A stretch of DNA of 32,241 bases from positions 1 through 32,241 of the forward strand of contig JBEKEX010000007.1 of the NCBI GenBank assembly GCA_050013615.1. The letters are read 5' to 3'. Below are positions 15,718 to 25,000 of this stretch, piece by piece; positions within the stretch are counted from its first letter, which is position 1; each line of letters starts with the position of its first letter. Origin of the DNA: JBEKEX01 sp050013615. GTDB lineage: Bacteria > Chloroflexota > Anaerolineae > Anaerolineales > Anaerolineaceae. The notes under the pieces were generated by a model, which worked only from the letters and a program-made list of their open reading frames with translations, was not told the origin of the DNA and made no database searches. The position numbers and the translations under genes are program-made.

Positions 15718-16712
15718 ACTCACAACCGAAAAGCTTTTGGAGTCAGTATGGCCGCTGGCTGCCGGGGTTTATCATCAGCGCCGCAGCAATTTACGTTGTT
15801 TCTCGCTTGACCAACTGGGAAGAATTGAAGTTGGCATTTTCTTCTGTGCAGATTGGTTATCTGGTGCTTGCAGAAACAATATTCATCACATCGAATGCCA
15901 CGCGTGGCCTGGCCTGGAAGATCTTGTTGAACGGCAAGGCCAGCGTCAAGCAAACGTTTTTCACGATCAACATCGGCTATTTGTTGAACAACATCCTTCC
16001 CTTCAGGGTGGGGGAACTGGCACGTGCCATGTTCCTGGGCAAGGATACCGGGCTTGGTATGGTGAATGTGCTATCCACCATCGTGATCGAGCGTTCTTAT
16101 GATCTCGCCATTGTTGCCGGCTTTGTGCTGGCCACGCTGCCCATGGTGTTGGGTCTATCGTGGGCGGGGACAGCCGCATTAGGTGCGCTCGTCCTGGTCT
16201 GCATTGGACTATTCACCCTTTACCTGGTCGCCAGGAACCATGCTTTTGTGCAAGGTTGGTTTGAAAAATGGGGCGAACGCAGCCCAATCATCGGCAAATA
16301 TATTCTGCCACAGGTGAAGAACTTTTTGAGTGGACTTTCTGTTCTGACCCGTCCAAGTCAGTTTATACTTAGCCTGTTATTGCTGGTGGCTACCTGGTTG
16401 ATGACAGCGGTCGAATATTATATTGTAATGCGTTGTTTCGTGCCCCAGGCGATATACTGGTGGCCGGTCTTCGTGGTGGGCATTCTGGCATTGGGAATCG
16501 CTTTGCCTTCTGCACCGGCAGCCGTGGGCATTTGGGAAGGCTCAACGGTGGTGGCAATGACCCTGCTGGGTGTATCTGCAACCACGGCGCTGGCATATGG
16601 GATCTTGATGCACTTTTTACATTTCGTGTTGAATGGTTTGCTTGGCCTTTATGGACTCTTTCGTGAAGGACGGTCGTTTTCCAGTATCATGGCTGACCTC
16701 GGGTTCAAGTAA
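15714..16712 (+). CDS. Flippase-like / lysylphosphatidylglycerol-synthase transmembrane-domain protein
   Basis: Integral membrane protein of 332 residues with about eight hydrophobic segments, of the UPF0104 / LPG_synthase_TM family (YbhN, AglD-like). The signature NNILPFRVGELARA (92-105) and the following ER..D (126-130) are visible; the aminoacyltransferase domain of MprF is absent, so it is the membrane half only. Relatives act in lipid or lipid-linked-sugar handling, but the exact substrate is unknown. It overlaps lepA by 4 bp and precedes an SDR epimerase by 26 bp, so it leads into the glycan gene run. Confidence 0.85.
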   Translation: MNSQPKSFWSQYGRWLPGFIISAAAIYVVSRLTNWEELKLAFSSVQIGYLVLAETIFITSNATRGLAWKILLNGKASVKQTFFTINIGYLLNNILPFRVGELARAMFLGKDTGLGMVNVLSTIVIERSYDLAIVAGFVLATLPMVLGLSWAGTAALGALVLVCIGLFTLYLVARNHAFVQGWFEKWGERSPIIGKYILPQVKNFLSGLSVLTRPSQFILSLLLLVATWLMTAVEYYIVMRCFVPQAIYWWPVFVVGILALGIALPSAPAAVGIWEGSTVVAMTLLGVSATTALAYGILMHFLHFVLNGLLGLYGLFREGRSFSSIMADLGFK

Positions 16713-16738
16713 TTTGAAATTCAAGGAATGGAGTTAAT

Positions 16739-17764
16739 ATGACGCGACAATATCTTGTCACTGGCGGCGCCGGCTTTGTCGGCTCGAACTACGTCTCTCG
16801 ATTGTTGAAACGGGGCGAAAAAGTTACTATGTTCGATAATCTTTCACGGGCCGGATCGCGTCTTAACCTGGAATGGCTGCGCGAAAGCTATGGCGATAAT
16901 GCTTTCAAACTGATCATCGGTGATGTGCGGGATGCGGCGGCGATCAAGGATGCTGCGCACGATGCCGATATCATTGTGCACCTGGCAGCGCAAGTCGCTG
17001 TGACCACCTCGGTGATGAAGCCGCGCGAAGATTTCGAGATCAATGCATTGGGTACTTTCAATGTTCTTGAAGCTGCCCGTGCTTCGGGACGCAAACCCAT
17101 TTTTGTTTATTCTTCCACGAATAAGGTGTACGGCGGGATGGATGACGTCCGCATTGCCGAGAACGACGACCGCTATTACTACGCTGATTTCCCCAACGGT
17201 ATTTCAGAGGAAAGGATCCTGGATTTTCATTCGCCCTATGGCTGTTCGAAGGGGTGCGGCGACCAATACGTGCGCGATTATGCCCGTATCTACGGGCTGC
17301 GAACGGTGGTGATGCGCCAAAGCTGTATCTATGGGACGCGCCAGTTTGGGGTGGAGGACCAGGGTTGGGTGGCATGGTTCGTCATTGCCGCCGTCACGGG
17401 GCGGCCTATCACCATCTACGGTGATGGAAAGCAAGTACGGGACATTCTATTCGTCGAAGACTTGCTGGACGCCTACGATGCGGCCATCGAACACCCTGAA
17501 ATTTCGGCGGGACAGGTGTTCAACCTGGGCGGCGGTGCCGAAAAGACCATTTCGGTTTGGAAGGAATTCTTCCCAATGCTGGCAAAATTGCTGGGGAAGC
17601 CGTTGGAGGTCAAGTGGGGCGATTGGCGGCCCGGTGACCAAAAGGTTTACATTTCCAATATCGGTAAAGCCGAGAAAATATTGAAATGGCAGCCCAAAAT
17701 TGGCGTCGAAGAAGGTGTGCGGCGTTTGTTCGATTGGGTAAAATTAAACAAAGATCTATTCTAG
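16739..17764 (+). CDS. NAD-dependent SDR epimerase, CDP-paratose 2-epimerase-like
   Basis: Extended short-chain dehydrogenase acting on a nucleotide sugar. The 341 residues carry the NAD-binding GGAGFVG (9-15), the SSTNKVYG active-site segment (125-132) and the YGCSK catalytic YxxxK (Y167, K171). The stretches PNGISEER, LDFHSPYGCSKG, RQSCIYGTRQFGVEDQGW and IYGDGKQVRDILFVEDL closely follow the CDP-paratose/tyvelose 2-epimerase subgroup. No CDP-sugar dehydratase or synthase genes lie nearby, so the sugar is uncertain. The ATG has GGAG five bases upstream. The GT4 gene follows after 15 bp. Confidence 0.88.
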   Translation: MTRQYLVTGGAGFVGSNYVSRLLKRGEKVTMFDNLSRAGSRLNLEWLRESYGDNAFKLIIGDVRDAAAIKDAAHDADIIVHLAAQVAVTTSVMKPREDFEINALGTFNVLEAARASGRKPIFVYSSTNKVYGGMDDVRIAENDDRYYYADFPNGISEERILDFHSPYGCSKGCGDQYVRDYARIYGLRTVVMRQSCIYGTRQFGVEDQGWVAWFVIAAVTGRPITIYGDGKQVRDILFVEDLLDAYDAAIEHPEISAGQVFNLGGGAEKTISVWKEFFPMLAKLLGKPLEVKWGDWRPGDQKVYISNIGKAEKILKWQPKIGVEEGVRRLFDWVKLNKDLF

Positions 17765-17779
17765 GGGTAAGCTCCTTTT

Positions 17780-18955
17780 ATGCGTCTGTTGATTGTCCTG
17801 ACTTATTATCGCCCTCATACCAGCGGCCTGACCATCTATGCCGAGCGATTGGCCAAGGCATGGGCACGCCGCGGCCACCAAGTGACCGTCCTGACCTCGC
17901 ACTACAGCAAAGACCTGGCTGCAGAAGAAGTGATGGATGGGGTACGGATCATCCGGGCGCCGGTACTTTTCCGGTTGAGCAAAGGGGTGATCATGCCGAC
18001 CTTGGGCTTTATCGCCAGTCGGTTGGTATCCGAGAGCGACGTTATCCAGCTCCATTTGCCACAGTTCGACGCGGCAGGGATCGCCCTGCGCGGCCGGTTG
18101 CTTCGGAAACCCACCATCATCACATATCATTGTGATTTACTAATGCCGCCGGGCCTTATGAGCCGCGCTGCCAACCTTGCAGTGGATTTGATGAATCATC
18201 TGGCGGCTCGGTTTACGCATCGGATCGTGACCTATACCCGGGATTATGCTGAAAATTCGGTTTATCTCAAAAATTACTTATCCAAGCTGCAAGTCATTCC
18301 ACCACCGGTGGAACTGCCCGCGGTCAACCCGGAAGTAGTAAAAGAGTTTTCAGTGGTGAATAACCCGGGCCATTGCTGGCCGGTCATCGGCATGGCGGCC
18401 AGGTTTGCCACCGAAAAGGGCGTCGAGGTTCTTCTGCAAGCCCTGCCGGCGATTTTGAAGGTCTATCCCAACACGCTGGTGCAATTTGCCGGAGCCTATA
18501 AAGGGATCATGGGGGAAGAGCATTATTTCCAAAAATTGGCGCCGCAAGTCAATCAATTCGAAAAATCGGGGAACTGGCGTTTTCTGGACGTGCTGGATCC
18601 CGAGAAAATGGCGACGTTCTATCCTAATATCGATTTACTGGTATTGCCCAGCCTGAACTCGACCGAAGCGTTTGGCCTGGTGCAAGTCGAGGCCATGATG
18701 AACGGCAAACCCACGGTGGCTTCGGATTTGCCTGGGGTGCGCCAGCCAGTGCTGCAACACAAGATGGGGAAGATCATCCCCATTGGCGATTCGAAGGCAT
18801 TAGCGGAGGCTGTCCTGGACATCCTGGCAAACCCATCGATCTATCAAGCCGACCGGCAAGCGTTGGACGATTTTTATAGCCCCGATGTAGTTGCGGCAGC
18901 ATACGAAGACCTGTTCGCTCGCATCCAATTAGAATTACATGGCAGAGGTTTTTAA
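17780..18955 (+). CDS. Glycosyltransferase family 4 (GT-B fold)
   Basis: A retaining, nucleotide-sugar-dependent transferase acting in the cytoplasm, probably on a membrane-linked acceptor. The 391 residues show the N-terminal acceptor-side Rossmann domain (RLLIVLTYYRPHTSGLTIYAERLAKA, positions 2 onward, shown here only in part by its YRPHTSG core) and a C-terminal donor domain beginning near VIGMAARFATEKG. The EAFGLVQVE motif (E296 and E304, spacing EX7E) binds the donor phosphate and ribose. It lies 15 bp after the epimerase and its stop overlaps the methyltransferase start by one base (TAATG). Sugar specificity cannot be read from the sequence. Confidence 0.9.
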   Translation: MRLLIVLTYYRPHTSGLTIYAERLAKAWARRGHQVTVLTSHYSKDLAAEEVMDGVRIIRAPVLFRLSKGVIMPTLGFIASRLVSESDVIQLHLPQFDAAGIALRGRLLRKPTIITYHCDLLMPPGLMSRAANLAVDLMNHLAARFTHRIVTYTRDYAENSVYLKNYLSKLQVIPPPVELPAVNPEVVKEFSVVNNPGHCWPVIGMAARFATEKGVEVLLQALPAILKVYPNTLVQFAGAYKGIMGEEHYFQKLAPQVNQFEKSGNWRFLDVLDPEKMATFYPNIDLLVLPSLNSTEAFGLVQVEAMMNGKPTVASDLPGVRQPVLQHKMGKIIPIGDSKALAEAVLDILANPSIYQADRQALDDFYSPDVVAAAYEDLFARIQLELHGRGF

Positions 18956-19758
18956 TGACTACTTCGCAAGGCGAGACGGATTATCTGTGGCGTAATATTT
19001 CAGAGCTGCCTTATTTCCGCGGGCTGCTGAGAGCCGTCGAGGCACGGACTTATCGCGATATCTCATTACCAGGCCCCGTTTTAGACTTGGGGTGTGGTGA
19101 CGGCCACTTTGCGTCCGTAGCGTTCAAAGAAAAACTTGATGTGGGGCTCGATCCCTGGACGGGACCGGTGCACCTGGCGCAGAAGCGCGGAGCTTACCAA
19201 TTGGTCATCCAGGGTGATGGAGATCGCATGCCCTTCAACGATGGCTATTTCAACAGTGCGGTGAGCAATTCGGTGTTGGAACACATCCCGGAACTCGACC
19301 CGGTGTTGAGTGAGATGGCCAGGGTGCTGAAACCCGGTGCGTCATTCGTCTTTTGTGTACCGAACCACCAGTTTTTACCTAACCTCTCGATTGCCAAATT
19401 CTTGGATAAAATAAGCCTGCACGGACTGGCACAAGCTTACCGGCGGTTCTTCAACTTCATCTCCCGGCATAAGCATTGCGACCCACCGGAAGTTTGGGAA
19501 GCCAGGTTGGCAAAAGCCGGGTTTACAGTCGAGCGTTATTGGCATTATTTCTCGCCCCAGGCGCTGGCCACATTGGAATGGGGGCATTATTTTGGCCTGC
19601 CTTCCTTGGTCTATCACTGGTTGTTCAGGCGTTGGATCCTGGTGCCGACAGCTTGGAATTTGAGCCTCACCAAAAAGATCGTCGGGAAATACTATTCGGA
19701 AGCCCAGGAACAACCTGACGGCGCTTATTCGTTCTATATTGCCCGACGTGTTTCGTGA
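18955..19758 (+). CDS. Class I SAM-dependent methyltransferase
   Basis: A Rossmann-fold methyltransferase of 267 residues. Motif I is LDLGCGDG (43-50), an acidic motif II lies in VGLDPW, and motif IV/post-I is NSVLEHIPELDP with ARVLKPGASFVF following. The C-terminal half (about 140-267) is helical and aromatic-rich without obvious membrane spans. Coupled to the GT4 gene, it most likely methylates a sugar or glycolipid of the same pathway, but the substrate is inferred from position only. Confidence 0.85.
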   Translation: MTTSQGETDYLWRNISELPYFRGLLRAVEARTYRDISLPGPVLDLGCGDGHFASVAFKEKLDVGLDPWTGPVHLAQKRGAYQLVIQGDGDRMPFNDGYFNSAVSNSVLEHIPELDPVLSEMARVLKPGASFVFCVPNHQFLPNLSIAKFLDKISLHGLAQAYRRFFNFISRHKHCDPPEVWEARLAKAGFTVERYWHYFSPQALATLEWGHYFGLPSLVYHWLFRRWILVPTAWNLSLTKKIVGKYYSEAQEQPDGAYSFYIARRVS

Positions 19759-19799
19759 CTGTATCTGGGTTGTTATTTTTGAATTAAGCTCAGAAAACA

Positions 19800-19820
19800 A
19801 AGAGGCCATCCCGGCTTCTT
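19800..19820 (+). terminator. Hairpin after the methyltransferase gene
   Basis: AAGAGGCC (19800-19807) pairs with GGCTTCTT (19813-19820), eight pairs with one G.T, around a 5-nt loop; an A-rich run precedes and TTGTCGTT follows. It lies 41 bp after the stop, as expected for a modest intrinsic terminator. Confidence 0.45.
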
Positions 19821-19847
19821 GTCGTTAATAATTTGTTGCAGTAAGAT
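19819..19847 (+). promoter_or_regulatory. Candidate promoter of the large membrane-protein operon
   Basis: TTGTCG (19819-19824), 17 bp, TAAGAT (19842-19847): four of six matches in each box with ideal spacing. It overlaps the hairpin's right arm and would start transcription near 19854, about 35 bases before the ATG at 19890. It would separate the big membrane-protein genes from the GT4/methyltransferase unit. Confidence 0.4.
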
Positions 19848-19889
19848 TAATCAGTTTAGGCAAACTCATCCCTATTGTGGCGGTATTCT

Positions 19890-22055
19890 ATGGAAGAGCC
19901 CTCAATTCTTGATTACCTTAAAGATAAACTTGCTTTTTGGCGAAAAAAAACCGCAACTCCCCCGAATGAAGCGATGACGACGCAAGGGAGCGCGCAGGAG
20001 TCGATCAGTACTATCGAAAAACCGGTCATTGAACCTACTGGAGTGATAGAAAAAAAGCCGCGGGTGGGCTTTTCCGGTGTGACACGGAAATTGAGCACTT
20101 GGCCTTGGAAGATCATCCTTGCCCTCGTACTGGCTTTGCTGGCACAATCCCGGTTGGATACTACCAACCGTGACATCCCAACGGCGCTGTTCCTGTACGG
20201 ATTTGCCGGCCTGGTGACGATTTTGTCGGTGGTGACCGGTGAGTGGAGCATCCCGGAATTGCCCAAGGATGAAAGCGAGCCGATGTCGGTTAAAATCCAG
20301 CTTGTGCCGGCAGTGATTACTATTCCGCTAATGCTGGTTTCTTTCATCGCTTTTTCCGGAAATCTGTTCACTTTTGTCAACCTTTTCCTGTGGTTTTGGA
20401 CGACCTTCTTCTTGATATTGGCCGTGTGGGTGGTCAAGCGGCCGCGGAAGCCGTTCAACGAACGGTGGGAAGACGTTAAACAGAAGTTCAATTCGATCCA
20501 CATTTCCCCCTGGGCCATTTTGATCGTCCTGGCATTTGTCCTTATATTATTCTTTCGCTATTACCAACTGAATCAAGTGCCAGGCGAGATGTTCAGCGAC
20601 CACGCCGAGAAGCTGCTTGACGTGGGCGATGTTTTAAATGGGAAGTACTCCATCTTTTTCACCCGAAATACAGGACGGGAGTTCGACCAGTTCTATCTCA
20701 GCGCTGCCATTGCACTCATTTTTGGAACCGGGCTCACCTTTTTGACGCTTAAACTCGGGACAGTGTTCATGGGCGTCATGACCCTGCCGTTCGTCTATAA
20801 GCTGGGCAAAGAAGTGGGGAACAAGTGGGTTGGGCTGTTTGCTCTTATCCTGGCGGGCGTGGCTTACTGGCCTAACGTCATTTCGAGGGTGGCGCTGCGC
20901 TTCACGCTGTACCCTATGTTCACGGCTCCAACCTTGTTTTTCCTGATCCGCGGTATCCGGCGGCAAAACCGCAATGATTTCATCTGGTCAGGGATCTTCC
21001 TTGGTTTCGGATTATCAGGTTACAGCCCGATGCGCATCGTTCCGTTTATCGTTGTTTTCGCAGTGTTGCTCTATTTGCTTCATACCCAATCCAAGGGCAA
21101 GCGATCGCAAACCGTGATCGCCTTGATCCTGCTGGCAGTCACTTCGCTGGTCATTTTCCTGCCGACCTTGCGTTATTTTACACAAGACCCGGAAGGCTTT
21201 GCGGCCAGAGCTTTGAGCCGTGTGGGGAGCTCGGAACAGCCGCTGCCAGGTCCTGCTCTCCAGATCTTTACTGATAATTTCTGGCGGGCGTGGATGATGC
21301 CGTTTTACGATAACGGCAGCATTTGGGTACACTCCATCCCGGGCAGGCCGGCGCTCGACCTGGTGTCGGCGGCGATGTTTTTCCTAGGTCTCATTTTGAT
21401 CATGGCACGCTATATCAAAAAGCATTCCTGGGTCGATTTGTTCTTATTCTGTTCGGTGCCGCTGTTGATGCTGCCCTCCATTCTTTCCCTGGCTTTTCCA
21501 GGTGAAAACCCATCGCTGAACCGCACCGCCGGAGCGCTGGTACCAATCTTCGTCATCGCTGGCATCGGCATGGAAGGGGTGCTGTCCAACATCAAGCGCG
21601 GCTTCGATTCGCGCTTCGGCACGGCTTTGGCCGTCATGCTGGGGCTGGGGTTGATCATCTGGACGTCGGCGAATAATTACGACCTGGTTTTCAACCAATA
21701 TGCGAACGAGTTCATGGCCGGCGCCTGGAATACCAGCGATATCGGCCAGGTTATCGGCAATTTCGCCAATTCCATCGGTACGCCGGATACGGCATACGTC
21801 GTTCCTTATCCTTACTGGGTGGACACGCGGCTGGTGGGCATCAACGCCGGTTATCCCTTCAAGGACTATGCCCTTTGGCCGCAGGACTTCGCGTCCACGC
21901 AGGAAATCCACAGTGCGAAACTCTTCATCGTGTTCTTCCAGGATCAGACTGATCTTGACGCGCTGAAGGCGATGTATCCCAACAGCACGCAAACCATGTT
22001 CCATTCACCTTATGAAGGCAAGGACTTTTATATCCTGTTTGTCCCTGCACAATGA
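19890..22055 (+). CDS. GT39/ArnT-like membrane glycosyltransferase (GT-C)
   Basis: A 721-residue integral membrane protein. A charged cytoplasmic tail of about 70 residues is followed by roughly a dozen hydrophobic segments from residue 72. The first external loop carries DHAEKLLDVGDV (D237, E240), the position of the catalytic acidic motif in dolichyl/polyprenyl-phosphate-sugar transferases of the GT39/ArnT type. A soluble C-terminal part (about 595-721) would lie outside. It probably transfers a sugar from a polyprenyl phosphate to an unknown acceptor. Start choice: the ATG at 19890 is preferred over an in-frame TTG at 19875; neither has a good ribosome-binding site. It overlaps the next gene as ATGA. 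Confidence 0.82.
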   Translation: MEEPSILDYLKDKLAFWRKKTATPPNEAMTTQGSAQESISTIEKPVIEPTGVIEKKPRVGFSGVTRKLSTWPWKIILALVLALLAQSRLDTTNRDIPTALFLYGFAGLVTILSVVTGEWSIPELPKDESEPMSVKIQLVPAVITIPLMLVSFIAFSGNLFTFVNLFLWFWTTFFLILAVWVVKRPRKPFNERWEDVKQKFNSIHISPWAILIVLAFVLILFFRYYQLNQVPGEMFSDHAEKLLDVGDVLNGKYSIFFTRNTGREFDQFYLSAAIALIFGTGLTFLTLKLGTVFMGVMTLPFVYKLGKEVGNKWVGLFALILAGVAYWPNVISRVALRFTLYPMFTAPTLFFLIRGIRRQNRNDFIWSGIFLGFGLSGYSPMRIVPFIVVFAVLLYLLHTQSKGKRSQTVIALILLAVTSLVIFLPTLRYFTQDPEGFAARALSRVGSSEQPLPGPALQIFTDNFWRAWMMPFYDNGSIWVHSIPGRPALDLVSAAMFFLGLILIMARYIKKHSWVDLFLFCSVPLLMLPSILSLAFPGENPSLNRTAGALVPIFVIAGIGMEGVLSNIKRGFDSRFGTALAVMLGLGLIIWTSANNYDLVFNQYANEFMAGAWNTSDIGQVIGNFANSIGTPDTAYVVPYPYWVDTRLVGINAGYPFKDYALWPQDFASTQEIHSAKLFIVFFQDQTDLDALKAMYPNSTQTMFHSPYEGKDFYILFVPAQ

Positions 22056-25000
22056 GCTTAGTGGAGAGCAATAAATACATGTTGATAAACCAAGAATCTG
22101 TAGAAAAAAAAACCCAACCCAAGCGATCTTTATCGTGGGTTTGGGAAGTATTATTACTGGTAGTATTGGCACTGGGTGGATATTACCGTTACGTCGGCAT
22201 CGATTGGGCAATCAGTTACAACCTTCATCCGGACGAACGTTTTTTCACTTGGGTGGAAACGGGCATTGCACCGGTCTCCAGTGTCTCAGAATATTTCGAC
22301 ACTGCTACATCCACGCTTAATCCCAATAACCGCGGTTTTGGCTTCTTTGTTTATGGTACCTTGCCACTTTTCACAGTGAAGTACGCGGGTGTGGCGCTTG
22401 GCAAAACCAGCTGGGGTGATTTCAATATAATCGGCCGGGAAATGTCGGCGGGATTGGACTTGCTGACGGTGCTGATCGTCTATCTCATTGGGAACCGTCT
22501 ATATAAAAAAGCCCACCTAGGGCTGATTGCCGCAGCCTTTTATGCTTTTTCCGTTTTACCGATCCAATATTCGCATTATTTTTTGGTCGACACGTTCACC
22601 AATTTCTTTGGGATGTTGGCCTTTTATTTTGCAGTGCACATCCAAACCGCAAAGCCAATTGAAGTGGATTATGTGGGAGATGTAAAAGGCATTGACCAAA
22701 GCTTGAGCTGGCTGACCCACGGATGGAAATCGTTCATCCCTTATGCATTGTTCGGCCTGTTCCTGGGGATGGCTACTGCTTCGAAGGTCAATGCAGCGGT
22801 GTTGGCGATCACCCTACCGATAGGCGCTTTCGTCTATTATCTGCGGGTCGCACCTGAGAAACGCAGGGCTGAAGCAGCTATTATTATTCGAAATATTGTA
22901 TTGGCTGCCATTTTCAGTGTGCTGGTCTTTCGCATTCTGCAGCCCTATGCCTTCGACGGTCCAAGCTTCTTCAACATTGGTTTGAGCAAAGAGTGGATTT
23001 CCACCCTGACCCAATTGAGCAGCTTGCAGTCGGGGAATGGCAGTTATCCGCCGGAAACGCAATGGGCGCGCCGGCCTCTGACCTTCTCGTTGACCAATAT
23101 GGTCAATTGGGGATTGGGATGGCCGCTGGGTTTGCTGGTTTGGGCAGGCTTTTTGTGGATGGCTTGGCGCATGTTGAACGGCAAGTGGAAAGACCACTTG
23201 GTATTGTGGACCTGGACGGGATTTTATTTTGCACTCGAGTCCCTTAATTTTTCGAGCACGATGCGCTACCAACTGCTGGTCTATCCCACGCTTGGTTTGA
23301 TCGGGGCGTGGGCTTTGGTCGATGTGTGGGAAGAGGGACAGCGGTTGAAAGAAAAGCTGGCCATCAAATGGGGACGCATCCTCAAAATTACCGCGGCGGT
23401 GGTGGGAAGTGTGGTGATCGTTGGGACGGCGGCCTGGGCCTTTGCGTTCACACGCATTTATACCCGCCCCATCACACGTATCGAAGCCAGCCAATGGATC
23501 TATCAAAACGTGCCGGGACCGATCGATTTGGAGATCCAGAACGGCAGCAATGTTACCAACATGCCGGTCAGCTATCCACTGGGATTGAGCATCCCTAACA
23601 GCGCACCGGTCCAATTGAGCTACAAGGCCCAGGACACCGGTATCCTGACCAGTATCGATTTTTCGCATATCCTTGATCTTAACCCTGTTTTGGTTAACAA
23701 CACACCGGATACCAAGACCTTGCAAGTGACGATTACCGATTCGAGCCAGAACCCACCCAAAGTGGTCACTGGCCAGGTCAGTAGTACTTTCACTGTGCAG
23801 GGTAGTGACCCACGAGGCGATGAACATAAAATCACGTTGGATGAACCCCTGCCGGTCACAGCGGGTAATTCGTATACGTTTGTATTCAGTGTGGCCGATT
23901 CGGGAAAACAACTCTCCATCGCAGGACCGACAATGGTGGTCATCATCGTCGGTGATACCACGGTGGCAGATCCTTTGCCAGAGCCTGTCACCCTGATCAC
24001 AAAGGGCGCTCCATTGATGATCCAATTCACGCCCATCGCCGATGGAAGCTTGAGCCAGATCGATCTGAACCGTGTGGTCGATTGGCTGGGCACTGCCGAC
24101 CCAAAAACTTTGCAGCTCACAATTTCATCGATGGATGACAGTGGTTCACCGGCGTCAGTAACAGAGGTGACGAGTGTCTTCGGCGTCACGGATGACCCGC
24201 GCGGCAATGGTTACACGGCGAAATTATCCACTCCCATCACCCTCGATAAGACAAAGAACTACATTCTGGGGTTGAGCCTTAAGGATGGAAATGGCGCATT
24301 GGCAGTCTATGGCAGTCGCCAGGCGAACGAAAGTGATTGGGATGATCCCCTTCCTTATAGCATGATGGGGTATAACGTATTCGATTTTTACACGGGAGTC
24401 TATCGCACCGATCTTAACTTCCAAATGTATTGGGACGACAACGCCGATAAGCTGGCCCGTTTCGAAAACACGTTACAACAAGCAGATTACATCTTCATTA
24501 GCTGGAGCCGTCAGTGGGGTAGCGTCACGCGTATCCCGGAGATGTACCCATTGACCACCTATTTTTACCGGGCTTTGATCGGTTGCCCGCAGGATAAGGA
24601 TATCTATTGGTGTTACGCTACGGCAACACCGGGCATGTTCAAGGGCCAATTGGGGTATGAATTGGTGGATATTTCACAGTCCAACCCGAACCTGGGCCCG
24701 ATCCAATTCAACGACCAGTTCGCCGAAGAAGCCTTTACGGTCTATGACCATCCCAAGGTGCTGATCTTCAAGAAGACCAGCAGTTACAACGCGCAGCAGG
24801 TGCGAAGCCTGTTGGGCTCGGTTGATCTGAGTCACGTCATCGACTTGACGCCAAAACAAGCCACCGATTTCAAGGGCGATCTGATGATGTCGGCAGATGA
24901 AATCACGAAGCAGCAAGCCGGCGGCACGTGGACTGATCTGTTCGACGTCAACGCCATTCAGAACAAATATCCCGGCGTCGGCGTGGTCATCTGGTACCTG

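Noticed and set aside
19875..19889. TTG start five codons upstream of the GT39 gene's ATG
   Set aside because: Rare start codon with only a weak upstream purine match; the ATG at 19890 is simpler.
22814..24025. 403-codon open frame on the minus strand opposite the giant fusion gene
   Set aside because: It lies wholly inside a well-supported gene, has low-complexity His/Gln/Arg-rich composition typical of antisense frames, and has no ribosome-binding site or recognisable motif.
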